The notes below the pieces were generated by a model. It was given only the letters and a program-made list of their open reading frames with translations, had not been told where the DNA came from and did not search any database. DNA of 64,000 nucleotides. It comes from Agapanthus africanus (taxonomy: Eukaryota > Streptophyta > Magnoliopsida > Asparagales > Amaryllidaceae). This document shows, in pieces, positions 1-12,246 of this stretch. The first letter of the stretch is position 1. Every line of letters begins with the position of its first letter. The stretch spans positions 41,068,114 through 41,132,113 of the forward strand of contig JASDDO010000024.1 in NCBI GenBank assembly GCA_030015575.1, in the 5' to 3' direction. The translations under genes were made by a program, and so were the position numbers.

Positions 1-834
1 GCCCGCCCTAGAAGGCCCTATAAAAGAAAAATGTGTAAAGACGAATACGATATGAAAGCAATATAAATCATTTACTGAAAAGGATGTAAAAGGTATATAC
101 CGATACGCCAAGGAGTCTGAAGTATAGCCTTTTCGAGCCGCTGCTCTTTTCTGATTAACCACGCTCGTCGGGCTTCGATCGAAGATAAATCCCTACCCGC
201 CTTCAGAGCAGCCTCATCTTCAGAAGCGGCCAATATTGGCTGTTGGAGAGCACGTTCTTCTTCCAGCGTTAAAGGAACTAATGGTTACATAGCAGGAGCC
301 GGGTCAATATCACGGAATTCAACAGGGGGAAAGTATCCCTTCTTGGGGCGCACATTTTCGGTCTCATCCTGTGATCGCTTCAAGGTTTCGGTCAGCTGAG
401 CGACCTCCTCGGTAGATGTATCAGGAAAGAGAAGACCATCATCTAGTTCATGCAGAGATATAGGCTCATCATGAATGAGAGGTCCAGGCTCGAGCAAAGT
501 ATCGAGTAAACGGGCAGCGGATTTCTTTCTCTTTTTAAGACCCGAGCTAGTACTGGTAAAAGGACGCTTCCTCCCCTTCGGCACTTTTGCACGGCGCTGC
601 CCGATCTCGTCTTCGAGATCCGACTTTGATGACGCCGCTGCTTGTGCCTTATCTAGAGTCTCCGCACCGGTTCCAGTGCGAACCGTCATACCAGCAGTAC
701 GGGGGACCGACTCTGTTCGAGCGGCTTTTGGAATAAGCACTGAATTGCTGTCCCTCAGAGGAGGGCGAACGATCGATCGTGGCCGCAGCGGAGCATTGAT
801 GGCTTGGGAAAGAGCAGAGGCCTTACACTTGAAA
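1..834 (-). mobile_element. Tat-like gypsy fragment carrying part of the antisense passenger gene
   Basis: This edge fragment matches the passenger-gene region of Tat element B (about 42.17-42.91 kb) in the same orientation. Shared features include the peptide words IPKAA, PRTAGM and QDETENV and an exon end at GGCGTATCG followed by GTAT, which looks like a 5' splice site kept in both copies. The fragment stops where Angela element E begins, so E inserted into it. No pol sequence of this copy is visible. It is a fossil, and its full extent lies outside the window. Confidence 0.6.
285..740 (-). CDS. Passenger-gene fragment: charged linker exon of the PMD gene
   Basis: This open segment of about 151 codons encodes a Ser/Thr/Glu-rich, low-complexity protein with a basic cluster (KKRKK near residue 70) and an acidic stretch (HELDDGLLFPDTSTEEVAQLTETL). 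The same order is seen in element B at 42.36-42.90 kb and, less closely, in element A at 23.47-23.83 kb. In those copies the segment follows the PMD part and precedes the coiled-coil part of the passenger gene. The basic cluster resembles a nuclear localisation signal. The true start is unlikely to be this ATG, because it is probably an internal exon. The function is unknown. Confidence 0.5.
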   Translation of the reverse strand: MLIPKAARTESVPRTAGMTVRTGTGAETLDKAQAAASSKSDLEDEIGQRRAKVPKGRKRPFTSTSSGLKKRKKSAARLLDTLLEPGPLIHDEPISLHELDDGLLFPDTSTEEVAQLTETLKRSQDETENVRPKKGYFPPVEFRDIDPAPAM

Positions 835-2940
835 TGTAAGGTTCCCTAGCACGACAACAAGGTTTCGGGAGGCATTGTTCATGCTATTTTCAAAAAATTG
901 TCATGCTAAGCAACTCTAAACTTAGAATCCTTAACTAGAGATTCAGACAATACCAAATGTAAACTACTTTACATGTTGAGAACAAGAATACAACCTTTGT
1001 AGTTCGAGTCCTTCTCTTCTAAAGCTCCAGGTTGAAGTCTACGCGACTCTACAAGGCTCCGTTTCGAGTTGAATGACCTTCCTTCGTGATTTTCGCGCCA
1101 AAGACGATCCACCCGAAGTTCTTTTAGATCAAGATAACTCTACACTAAACTCCTTTAGTGTATGAATCACACCACATTAAATTGCTAGTTTGGTGTGGGA
1201 TGATGAAGTAGGGGATATGATAAGCTCATTAGGTTACTCACAAGCTCAATGATTCACATCTCATGTAAGGGTTTGAGCTTGGAGGTGGGATGAATAAATT
1301 GTAGAGATCAAGAGGAAGAAGAAGCTCAAGGAAATGGCTAACGCATTTAGCATGAAGAAAGTGTAGAAACAATAATATGAATAATCTTTCTCCTCACTCA
1401 TTCAAGCATGGAATAAATTGCAATTCTAAATTACAACCATGCTTGAATAGTGAGTCAAGAATAATAAAAAACCATATAAGCCCATGCCTCATCCATACCC
1501 AAAATATCTCCACAATTTACACCTCATTTTTCTATTTTCTAAAAATATAAAAATATGCCATGCTTCATATATATATATATCAAATATACATTAGTATATA
1601 CATATATATAAATGAAGCAATTAGTGAGCTAATGATATTAGTTAAGATATAATTATATCATATATAATATTTATCACATTATTAAATCAACACTTGATCT
1701 AATAATCCGGTTATATCACATATAATATTTACCACACTTGATTCGATAATCTGGTCATATCACATATGACCTAACCGATACCAGATAACTGCCAGATTAC
1801 AATACATTATCACATACATGTATTTAATCAGGCCCACACACATATCACATATGCGCCCTACTTCATTTCGCTTGAACCAGAAAACTTCTGTGTGGGACTC
1901 TAAAGACTCGTCAATACGCCGGCAGTAGGTGATGATCACATCAGTCACTTACAAGCCGTCAACGGTACTAGCTGGACGTAACAGCTACCCGGGTATTGAG
2001 CGATATGAAGATCAACAAGCAAGCTCGTCCATACTCTCCATGAAGCCTATCAGTAACACTACCGTACAGTCCGGTCTCTTCTTCTGATATGTCGCATATC
2101 ATGTCTAGGGGTGGAAATCGTCAGACCCCAGTAACGTGATAAGTCATGCCGATGTCTGGCCTATAACAGTTCGAGAAACTACTGATAACACTTATCAGTA
2201 AATCTCGGCAGCAACCCTGGCCAGGGACTTTCAGTTATAGCCAATCGAGCATAGCGCAACATCAACCCCCAATACCGGGAGAGACGAAACCCTCCTATCG
2301 CTCATTACCTCCATACGACTCGGGACTGTACCCAAAATCCACCTGTTTGCACGTCTCCTTTGAGCGTGGTAGGGAGGAAATCAAAGCACAGTGGGAGACG
2401 CATAAGACTCTATGAAGATCTTGGGTCTACAGACTAACCTGTACCAGTGTCACCAGAGGACTGCTATCTGACGATAAGTATACTACCACACAGGAGTCCT
2501 CAGCGAGTCCTGTTCAGTGTACCCAGTCTCCACTGAGCACCCGTATACCATCTTTGATGTCAAATACCAATGGATGTGGGATCATCCATCGCCCATCATA
2601 TGGGTAAAGAATCGTATACGCTAGTCTACTCTGGAATATCGATGCCCTGTCTCGATATTCCCTCGACTAGGAACAATTAAAGGATGTACTTATGAACTAC
2701 CCTGGCCCCACTAGTATGATCTCCACCACAGTCCTTGTAGTCAAGTACATATCCTAAGGGCTTTATCAACATGTGAGAGCAAGACAGTATCACAATACAA
2801 GTCTACATGTTAAGACAAAGATAACCAGATAGCATACTATCATGTCGAGCAAGAAAGTCCTCTCTATATATGTCCAAGCATCCGCTATAATATACATCAT
2901 ATGTACAATAATGGCCTCTAGGGCATATATATAACTAACA
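835..2940 (-). repeat. 3' LTR of Angela-like element E
   Basis: The block begins (minus sense) with TGTTAG right after the polypurine tract and ends with CCTTACA at the low coordinate. Its first 880 or so plus-strand bases match 8702-9583. It contains AT-rich runs near 1.57-1.72 kb and no supported gene. The five bases next to its outer end (TGAAA, 830-834) would be the target-site copy. Confidence 0.9.
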
Positions 2941-2953
2941 ATCTCCCACTTGC
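2941..2953 (-). other. Polypurine tract of element E
   Basis: On the minus strand this reads GCAAGTGGGAGAT, directly before the TGTTAG start of the 3' LTR. This matches the plus-strand priming site usual in Angela/BARE-type copia elements. Confidence 0.85.
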
Positions 2954-2974
2954 ACTAAGACCATGTGTTGTAGT

Positions 2975-3450
2975 ATCTCATACCCAACATCCCAAAAAGT
3001 CTCTCAAATTGTGTCTAGGGAGGGCTTTTGTGAGTGGATCCGCTACATTGTCCTTCGTGTCAACTCTCCTGACCTCGATCTCCCGGCAATCAACTATCTC
3101 CCGGATCAGGTGATACTGCCTCAGAATATGTCTGGATCTCTGATGGGACCTGGGTTCTTTGGCCAAAGCCACCGCTCCATTGTTACCACAATACACTGGC
3201 ATTGGATGATCAATGGATGGAGCCACACCAAGCTCAGTAATGAACTTCTTCATCCAGACAGCTTCTTTGGCAGCCATGTATTCAGCCTCCATCGTCGAAA
3301 CGGTGTCTTGCTTGGAACTCTTCCAACACACCGCCCCTCCATTGAGGGTAAAGACAAAACCCGAGACCGACTTACTGTCGTCCTTATCACTCTGGAATCT
3401 TTAGTCGGTAATGGACTCCACTTGGAGTTCATCGTTACCATACACTAAGA
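2975..3450 (-). pseudogene. RNase H region of element E pol remnant
   Basis: The translated segment [26 protein letters not shown], given here only as a family marker, corresponds to the copia RNase H domain with its ADTG/STAEAEY-type motif region. It ends close to the polypurine tract, as expected for the C-terminus of a copia polyprotein. It is part of a broken fossil. Confidence 0.8.
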
Positions 3451-3649
3451 ACATCTCTTTAGTCCTTCTCAAGTACTTGAGAATGTTCGTCACAGCTGTC
3501 CAGTGATTCTTTCCTGGATCTGCTTGATACCTACTCACTACACTTAGTGAGTACGCTACATCGGGTCTGGTACATAACATCGCGTACATGATAGAGCCTA
3601 CTGCGGAAGCATAGGGTATCCCTTACATGCGAGCTCTCTCCAAATCAGT

Positions 3650-4822
3650 CTAGGGAGACATCTCTTTGGAGAGAGTGGGTCCTGAGATCGTGGGTATATT
3701 CCCATGCTTGGTATCTTCCATACTAAACCTCTTTAGTACGGTGTCAATATACCTGGATTGGGACAATCCCAGTATCCTTTTATATCTATCTCTATAGATC
3801 TTAATCCCCAAGATGTAGGAGGCATCACCTAGATCTTTCATTGAGAATCTTTGTGATAAGAAGAGCTTAACTGAGTGCAGCATAGGAACATCATTTCCTA
3901 TCAAGAGTATGCCATCCACGTACAATACGAGAAAGACGGCCTTACTCTCTGCAACCTTCTTGTATATACAAGGTTCATCTATGTTTTTGATGAAGTCAAA
4001 CTCTTTAACTACCTCATCAAAACAGATGTTCCAACTCCGCAATGTCTGCTTCAATCCGTCGATTGATTTAAGCAGCTTGCACACCTTTCCACTGCTCCCA
4101 CTGTCTACAAAGCCTTCCGGCTGAGTCATGTACACGCTCTCTTCTAAATCACCATTTAGAAAGGCGGTCTTAACATCCATTTGCCAGATTTCGTAGTCAT
4201 GGTATGCAGCGATGGCAAGTAGGATCCGGATGGACTTAAGCATAGCCTCTGGAGAAAAGGTTTCATCATAATCCACACCTGGTCGTTGACGAAAACCTTT
4301 TGCAACAAGTCTAGCTTTGAAAGTCTCAACTTTTCCATCTACACCAAGTTTCTTCTTAAAGATACATTTGCTCCCAATGGGTTTTACCCTTTCGGGAGCA
4401 ACTTCCAAAGTCCATACTTTGTTGGTGTACATGGATTCCATCTCAGACCGCATTACATCCATCCATTTCACAGAGTCCCCACTCGTGATGGCCTGCTCGA
4501 AGCTAGTTGGGTCATTATCTTCTATAATGTAATCCTCGCTCCCACCATCAATGAGAAAACCGTAGTAACTTTCAGGTGGATGAGGAACCCTACTATATCT
4601 GCGGAGAAGCTGGGGTTCGTTGGAGACTACCGAATCCTTTAGTCCCAATAAATCATCATTTGTAGTTTGTATAGCTGGAACTTCTTCCGGCTCTACCTCT
4701 TTGCCACTAATTTCTTTTACAAGAAATTCCGTTTCCAAAAAGGTGGCGTATTGAGAAACAAACAATTTTTGTTCCTCAGCGTGGTAGAAGATATACCCTT
4801 GTGAATTCTTTGGATATCCCAC
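3650..4822 (-). pseudogene. Reverse transcriptase region of element E pol remnant
   Basis: This long open segment carries copia reverse transcriptase landmarks in order: WTLEVAPERVKPIGSKCIFK, KARLVAKGFRQRPGVDY, WQMDVKTAFLNGDLEE, VLYVDGILLIGND (the YVDD-box position) and MKDLGDASYILGIKI. Family knowledge places this between integrase and RNase H, as found here. It belongs to a decayed element. Confidence 0.85.
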
Positions 4823-4891
4823 AAACTTACAAAGAACTGATCGCGCCTCAAGTTTGTCCGAATTTTGCCTTTTGACATAGGCTGGACAACC

Positions 4892-5707
4892 TCATATCTT
4901 AACTCGTTTAAGATATGGTCTCTTTCCACTCCATATATCATATGTTGTGGTAGGTACCGATTTAGATGTAACTTGATTCAATAGGTATGCTGCTGTCTCA
5001 AGTGCATAACCCCAAAAAGAAATAGGTAACTCAGTGGTGCTCATCATAGAGCGCACCATATCTAATAGGGTGCGATTCCTCCGCTCCGATACACCGTTGT
5101 GCTGTGGTGTATACGGAGGAGTAAGCTGAGAGAGAATACCATTCTCTTTTAGATAGTCCAGGAACTCATTGCTCAAGTATTCTCCTCCTTGATTAGATCG
5201 AAGGATCTTAATACTTTTACCCGTTTGGTTTTCGACTTCGTGCTTATATTCTTTGAATTTCTCAAAAGCTTCAGACTTGTGTTTCAACAGGAACACATGA
5301 CCGAATCTTGATAGATCGTCAGTGAATGTAATGAAGTACGAGAAACCATTCCTGGAATGCGTAGACATGGGACCGCATACATCACTATGTATCAGTCCCA
5401 AGAGTTCTGTAACTCTTTCTCCGTGTCTTGTAAACGGAGTTTTGGTCATCTTGCCTTTGAAACATGACTGGAAAGTTTCATAAGATGAAAGTTAGAACGG
5501 ATTCAAATATCCATCTTTATGTAACTTAGCTAGTCGTGTCGCATTGATATGACCTAGTCTACAATGCCACAAGAAGGATTCGCTCATTTCTGAACTTTTC
5601 CTCTTGTGTGTGTTCTGTACGTTAGAAACTGTGTTTTGATTCAGAACGTATAATCCGTTACATAACGCACCAAAGCCAATCAACACTTGATTTAGGTAAA
5701 TGTTCAT
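4892..5707 (-). pseudogene. GAG-pre-integrase and integrase region of element E
   Basis: The segment shows the zinc-binding HCRLGHIN motif of the pre-integrase domain, then the catalytic core landmarks HSDVCGPM, SNQGGEYLS and QHNGVSERRNRTLLD. These are the copia integrase signatures. Element D at the right end of the window has the same motifs and serves as the closest reference. The region is part of a broken fossil. Confidence 0.85.
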
Positions 5708-5734
5708 AACATTATTCTTTACTATAAAGTTATA

Positions 5735-6208
5735 TCATTCTTTATCTAATAAAGAAATTGATATTAGATTGCATATCATAGAGGGTACGTAATAACAGTC
5801 ATTCAGGATCAATGTATTCCCAGTTGGCAATACAAGGTGATATTCATCAACTGCTTTGGCTGCAACACATGCACCAGTCCCTACTTTTAGAGAATGATCA
5901 CCTTTTCCCAGTTCTCTACCTTTCTTTATCCCATGCAACAAATTGCATATGTGGGATCCCGATCCGGTATCTAATACCCGGGAAGTAGAGTGTACTGAGA
6001 AACAGTTCTCTATAACTAACACACCCGAAGAAGATGCATCAACATGCTTATTCTTCGTTTGGGAGGCGTGGTAATCCGGATATGTTCCTATTTCCTGCTT
6101 GGACTTATAACACTTATAAGTCGGAGCGGAACCAACTATCCCTTGCTCAGTATAACAAGCGGGTTCGGTCAATACATCCATATTATTATCTTGATTAAGG
6201 CGTGACAT
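5735..6208 (-). pseudogene. Protease region of element E
   Basis: The motif VLDTGSGSHICN marks the aspartic protease active site of copia polyproteins, followed by the YVPSMICNLISISLL hydrophobic segment. The matching part of element D lies at about 62.58-62.87 kb. Upstream in element sense is a pyrimidine-rich run ending CCAG. I do not recognise a gag domain in front of it. Confidence 0.8.
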
Positions 6209-6584
6209 TGGTTGCTTCCTGGAGAGAGAGAGAGAAGGAAAACGCGTTAGAGTGCGCTCTTTGCAAGATTAGATTGGTTATTATCTTATCTAATCCGGAT
6301 GGCTCCTACTGTTTTTATCAAATCTTCCTTCAAACCCTAAAAGGTAAGACTAACCGGAATTAATTACACCTTACAAGTTCGCCAATCTTTCAGCCAGGCC
6401 AGTGCTGGACGTGACCCCGTTAACACCCTTCTAGAGACCTACTTGATTGGCTAATTGTGATGTGTAAAACTCTCCCAGGAGTAACTCTTAATCACAGTGG
6501 GTATCGGGATCCAACTATCTTATAGAAGGTATGCAATCTCATTGCAAATTTCAACACTTGAAATTCCCGATAATATTTTTGCCC

Positions 6585-6822
6585 CTAGCAACTTATGACC
6601 TTAACATAGTCAACAAATCATAAGCGCTAGCCAAGTTCAGCCCGTCATTTCCTGATTGAATTAAACCCACCCATACGACCCTTAACATACTCAACAAAGT
6701 CGCATGACTACCCTAATCCAATCGCATCTCATGTTTTAGCAGATAAGCACTAATTAGCTACCGCACACTATGCCTTAACATAGTCAACAAACGTAGAATG
6801 AATACTAAGTAGTACTTATCTG
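6585..6822 (-). repeat. Three hairpins around a repeated 19-nt loop in the E leader
   Basis: Three copies of a loop word (plus-strand CCTTAACATA[G/C]TCAACAAA) sit inside inverted repeats. Copy 1 has CTTATGA/TCATAAG at 6592-6598 and 6618-6624, with an outer CTAGC/GCTAG at 6585-6589 and 6626-6630. Copy 2 has GAC/GTC with an outer GATTG/CAATC. Copy 3 has CTATG/CGTAG with an outer CAGATAAG/CTTATCTG at 6740-6747 and 6815-6822. Element D has three matching units with different stems. Confidence 0.75.
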
Positions 6823-6920
6823 AAATGACGGAGGGCTATGACAGGTTTTTAAGAAAACCTTTTGCGTAATGAACTTGATATCGTTGCAGAATCGAGTGAT
6901 TTTGAAAATAAGTGTTTTTT

Positions 6921-7195
6921 AGGCTTTTGCTAGTTTTGCTAAAGAGGCCACTCCCGGTGAAGGGATCTCGGCTCTTTCCTTATCGAATAAGGTATTGGAT
7001 ATTCTACAAGGAATACCGCTATGCAAAGCAAAAACTAAAAAGGCAATCAAAAACAAAACCAAGTGGGTTGTAGCATCTGCTAGTTTCGCTAAAGAGATCA
7101 CTCCCGGTGAAGAGATCTCGGCTCTTTCCTTATCGAATAAGGTGCTGGATATTCTATAAGGAATACCGCTATGTAAAACAAAAAACTAGAGCTAC
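6921..7195. repeat. 150-bp tandem duplication, about 1.8 units
   Basis: The word TGCTAGTTT[T/C]GCTAAAGAG starts at 6928 and again at 7078. Both copies continue with TCCTTATCGAATAAGGT and GGAATACCGCTATG. TTATCGAATAA is itself a short hairpin. The duplication lies in the leader of E and has no coding support. Confidence 0.8.
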
Positions 7196-8687
7196 CCTTT
7201 TTGAAAATTTGATTCTACAACATCATTTTGGTTTCTTTTCTTTCATTAATCTCATTAATGAAGTCTCATTAATTATGCTTCCTAAGTATCACAGAAGAAA
7301 CTAAAATACAACGTACGCTTATGCCATTCGCATTCGCTACAGTGTCCCGTTATGCACCGTTAGGTTACTTAACTAACGACATTGCGGGGCGGGACTAGCA
7401 CGGGTGCAAAACATAAACAACGTTTATTATATATCATATATACAATAATAAAGTATTCGTCTCACGCATATAAAGTGATCACATCACAGAATATCAGCAG
7501 CAGAAGATAACATATGAAATATTGGATAAACTAGGAATTCCGTGTTTTAAGTTAAGTCAGTATAAAACACGGATTACACGGTCGCGATGAATAGCCAAAC
7601 CCACATCCCTAGACCCCTACGAGAGCGGAAAACAACCCTACCAATTCTAGAGTTAGGAGACCCGGACTCGACTCCTCGAGATGGTCTCCCACTGGACTCT
7701 AGAACTCGGTTACTTGTGCTCCTCGCCTTGGGTCTATCCTAATATTGAAAAGTAAATAATATAGAACAATGGTGACATCATCCTCAACTCGGAAGTGCCC
7801 CAATAAAAGAATATTATATACAATGAATTTTACATGAATGAAAATAAAAACTCTCATCTCACATAAAACCCCCGGCTATTCAAAACATGACGATCCAATA
7901 TAACATATCCAAGCAACACATAACATCACATGTCATCAAATAGCTAGACGATGTTAAACATTCCGATCGAATCAACAAACACCCAAATTTTCCCAAAAAG
8001 CTCAACACTTGAGCGTGGTTTAAAAATACTCAGAACATACCGCAGTACCAATGGACCAACCGTAGAAGGGCCAACCCTTGCCTCACCTATGGCACCGCGG
8101 AACTACCGCAAACTCGAGGGTTTGGCGGCGGTTCTTACGGTCATAGAATCGAGTTAGGGTTTCGTTCTTCTAGAGGGTCCATCGAATCACTTGCATGATA
8201 TTTGAGTGTTCTTTAATTATGAAAAAATCCAACTCTTGGAAAATTTTCCAGCGAGGGTTAAAGTGGGTATTTGATATCCGTTCAAACTTTTTAACACCAT
8301 CTAAATAACCCGAAATATAGCTAGAATTATGACTACGAAACACTCTGAATTCTCTTTGCAAAATTATAACATCACTTGCAAATTTAGCAAAATCAAAAAA
8401 CACCTGAAACACCAAAACCCAGAGACCAGAACACTGAAAAAATATGAAGCCCTGAAAACACTATTGGGCCGGCCTGCTCGGATTTGGAGCTCATGTGCTC
8501 GGCCAAAATTCGGCCAAAAGTGTTCGTATTTCATCTGTGTTCATGTTACATCTTATATAAAATTCTGCAGTTGTTTAAAAAAAAATTTGACGACTTTAAA
8601 AATCGACAGAAACTGTGTTTTAGTATTTCAAGTTTCGGAGCAATTTCGGTTTCGTAATCTAACAAACATTGTCTAAATCTTTAGCTT

Positions 8688-8700
8688 GGCTCTGATACCA
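8688..8700 (-). other. Primer binding site of element E (tRNA-Met type)
   Basis: On the minus strand this reads TGGTATCAGAGCC, complementary to the 3' end of plant initiator tRNA-Met. One base separates it from the 5' LTR end. Confidence 0.9.
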
Positions 8701-8701
8701 C

Positions 8702-9583
8702 TGTAAGGTTCCCTAGCACGACAGCAAGGTTTCGGGAGGTATCGTCCATACCATTTTCAAAAAATTGTCATGCTAAGCAACTCTAAACCTAGAATCTTTA
8801 ACTAGAGATTTAGATAATACCAAATGTAAACTACTTTACATGTTGAGAACAAGAATACAACCTTTGTAGTTCGAGTCCTTCTCTTCTAAAGCTCTGGGTT
8901 GAAGTCCACGCGACTCTACAAGGCTCCTCTTCGAGTTGAACGACCTTCCTTCGTGATCTTCGCACCAAAGACGATCCACCCGAAGTTCCTCTAGATCAAG
9001 CTAACTCTACACTAAACTCCTTTAGTGTATGAAACACACCACACTAAATTGCTAGTTTGGTGTGGGATGATGAAATAAGGGATATGATAAGCTCACTAGG
9101 TTACTCACAACTTCAATGATTCACATCTCATGTGAGGGTTTGAGCTTGGAGGTGAGATGAATAAACTGTAGAGATTAAGAGGAAGAAAAAGCTCAAGGAA
9201 ATGACTAAGGCATTTAGCATGAAGCAAGTGTAGAAACAATAATATGAATCATCTCTCTCCTCATTCATTCAAGTATGGAATAAATTGCAATTCTAAATTG
9301 CAACCATGCTTGAATAGTGAGTCAAGAATAATAAAAAACCATATAAGCCCATGCCTCATCCATACCCAAAATATCTCCACAATTTACACCTCATTTTTCC
9401 ATTTTCTAAAAATAGAAAAAAATGCCATGCTTCATATAATATATATATATCAAATATACATTAATATATACATATATATAAATAAAGCAATTAGTGAGCT
9501 AATGATATTAGTTAAGATATAATTATATCACATATAATATTTATCACATTATTAAATCAACACTTGATCTAATAATCCGGTTA
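8702..9583 (-). repeat. 5' LTR of element E, partial
   Basis: This block aligns base for base with 835 to about 1717 with roughly 5 percent difference. It stops at the word CCGGTTA, where element F begins. The remaining 1.2 kb of the LTR is not found in this window. Confidence 0.9.
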
Positions 9584-9930
9584 TGTAACATTTCAGAAAA
9601 ATAAAATATTATTTTTGGGAATTTTTATAATTAAATAATAAATATATTGAATATTTTAATATTGCGGTATAATTAAATACCGATAAATTGGGAAAAAATT
9701 TGGAAAATTATAGAAATTACTAAAAAGAGAGTGTTTTATATGAATTAAGCAATTTTAAGTTAATTGTGATTTATTACACACTATTTTAATGCTAATCGCG
9801 ATTAAATATCGCTAATCGCGTATTAAGCTTGTTTTGTGCGCATGACATGCACATGTCATTTTAACACTTGTTACATTTTTATCATGGCTTTTTCTCATTT
9901 TTCATGCATGGTTTGTGTTTAAATGAGAAT

Positions 9931-9957
9931 AGAAAAGAAAAGAAAAGAAAAGAAAAG
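9931..9957. repeat. (AGAAA)n microsatellite
   Basis: About five units of AGAAA sit in the 5' LTR of F. A shorter version is present at the matching place in the 3' LTR near 17295. A GA run follows near 9987. Confidence 0.85.
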
Positions 9958-11243
9958 GAAATGATAAAGAATGAGGGATGGGCATGAGAGAGAGAGAGAG
10001 GGCGAGGGGTCAAAGGTTGGTCTTGGGTTCTTGTTTCTTTCTTCATCTTCATCTTCTCCCACTCTTTCCCTCACCCATGGCAGCACCTCTTTCCCTCCTC
10101 CACTACCACCCCCAAAACATCATCAAAAACTATCCAAAGTTCATCCCCACTTCACAAAAAGCATGCACAAGCTCACAAGCTACACTTTGGACAAAGAAAA
10201 TTTTGATTTTGGTGCCCTCGGGAATTCATGAGTGCAAAATGAGGTAATTATTCCATCATTAGTGTAGAATTTCCATTGCTTTTGCATCCATGTTAACTTA
10301 AAACCGATATAGTGATGTTTGGTGAGGTTTGGAAATTCCAAGTTAGGGTTTGAGAAATCCTTGAGTTATGAAGTGCAATTTAGTATAGTAATGACCTTAA
10401 AACCCCCTTAGTGATAACTTTTTGGACTAAAACAGAGTCTTAAACCCCTATTAGCGAACTTAGAAATCCCCGATATCCGTATTTTGTGGAATTCTGTAGG
10501 GAATATGAAATCTGCTAACACTCGGGGACCTGGAAATTTAATTAGCAAACACTGAGAGATAAGCAGACACCCAGGAAGCTAACCCTAAAACCTGAGCCAC
10601 CCCCTCCATGTTCTGGCCGCACTTTTAATCAATCTGGCTGCAATTTGCGGCCAGGGTGGGATCATTTAGGTTCGTAATTGTTCTGTGGCTTTATCTCCAG
10701 TAAACTAGACCCTTTACATATGCAAAATTGGCTAATTTCACTTAGGGTAAAATCTGGAACATGTTTTCCAAGTTGCTGGTTTCATTTTGCGGCTTTTTAT
10801 GAAATTGGTTTTGGTATTTGATATTGTGTTTCTGTCGTGTGGCGTTTGAACGCCAACGACTGGGGTTATTGGTCGTGTTTTGCATGCGAGGCTATAACTT
10901 TTGACTTATGAGCGAAACATGTGCCATTTTGGTTTTCCGACTTGATTTTAATATGCATTTGCGATTGTGTATATATGTAGGTACCCCCACGTGGATTCGA
11001 GACGATAAAGAAGATGATGGCGACATCGACATCGGCAAGCAAGAGCAGGTGAGTAGATATATATCTACGGGGGAAGTCGGGTGGATGGCGTATAGCACCC
11101 CCGCAGTTTCGTAATAGAACGCGAATGCGTTATATCTATATTATATATATACATATACGGATGTGATATGGAATGACTTTGGATTAGTATAGTGTACTTG
11201 TAAGTTAGTGTTTAGTCGCGAACCCTAGGGTAGTGATTTGCAT

Positions 11244-11299
11244 ACACGCACACACACACACACACATACATTCATTTTATTTACCTGTGCGTATATATA

Positions 11300-11335
<36 letters not shown>

Positions 11336-11364
11336 TGTATACACACACACATATATGGGTATGG

Positions 11365-11402
<38 letters not shown>
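11244..11402. repeat. Cluster of CA, TATG and TA microsatellites
   Basis: Runs of CACA (11247-11266), TATA/TATG (11293-11340), CACA (11341-11350) and TA (11371-11400) follow each other. Long open frames over this region on both strands are products of the simple repeats. Confidence 0.9.
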
Positions 11403-12246
11403 ATTATGAGGACAGTACATGATATTTGGAGATGAGTCGATGGGTTTGGGCTTGAAACCATGAGATCGGTGATGTGACATGGTTCGTATTTGAGATACGA
11501 CATGATATTTTTAGGGGTTTCTTTAGGCGTGGTGTTTTCATACACACGTATGCATACATAGATGGTATCAGATTGTACTGGACGTAGATCAGTACCCCCA
11601 GATCATGATATATGATAAAGAGAATACCAGATGAATAATGAGATAAATGTGATATTGACCCGTACCCAGATTTGGGATGCCGTACGATAGATTTACCGTA
11701 CGAGCTATATTGATGTTTGATCCGCACTCTTGATTCGAGAATGTCATATTATATAGGGTATCGTATAGGATACAATTAAGGCGGGATCACCGACTATTAT
11801 ATATATATACGTATCGACTCAGACTTGGGTTGTTTCCTTACCTTTTGATTAGACCTGTAGTTTACTTGTAGACTTGTTATTTATGTTATTGCATATTCCT
11901 TATTGTTGTATTTGTTATTCAGCTCCTGCATATCCTTGCTGCTCGCATTGCATTACATGCTTTTATTGTGCTTTCATATGTTAGTATTGGAATCATGCTG
12001 TGAGGACACCAGCACCATTACCGATGATGCGTATGTTTCACAAACACTTACTTGCCGGCTCACACACATCATCATCGGTAATTACCATGTCACGCACACA
12101 TTAGAAATACTATTCATGTGCATAATTGTTAGCTGGTAGTTTCGACGTGGTATTAGCGTACTTGTTTTTATATGCTAGTTTAGACATTACATTTATTACT
12201 TGCTATTTCATGCATTTTATCATTCACTGTCATGCATCTTTATTTA

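Larger units (their letters stand above)
6209..8687 (-). other. Untranslated leader of element E
   Basis: This stretch of about 2.5 kb between the primer site and the protease region holds no supported gene. It contains three nested hairpins (6585-6822), a 150-bp duplication (6921-7195), and a segment (about 7.32-7.43 kb) matching the leader of element D near 60.63-60.74 kb. A segment near 7.87-8.25 kb is also found inside element F. Long leaders are normal in the Angela lineage. Confidence 0.65.
835..9583 (-). mobile_element. Angela/BARE-like Ty1-copia retrotransposon (element E), broken
   Basis: In element sense (minus) the order is partial 5' LTR, tRNA-Met primer site, long leader, protease, integrase, reverse transcriptase, RNase H, polypurine tract and 3' LTR. 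That is the Ty1-copia order. The LTR begins TGTTAG followed by a conserved ATGCCCTAGAGGC word, as in the Angela/BARE lineage, and is about 2.1 kb long. No clear gag is recognised. The coding region is broken in several places. By eye the two LTRs differ at about 5 percent of sites, suggesting an insertion of the order of 1-3 million years ago. Element F interrupts its 5' LTR. Confidence 0.9.

Noticed and set aside
9971-10231. 86-codon frame that recurs at 17335-17589
   Set aside because: Its recurrence is explained by the two LTRs of element F being copies; there is no other coding evidence.
11225-11545. Open frames over CA/TA runs (Thr-His and Tyr-Ile repeats)
   Set aside because: They are translations of microsatellites in the F LTR.
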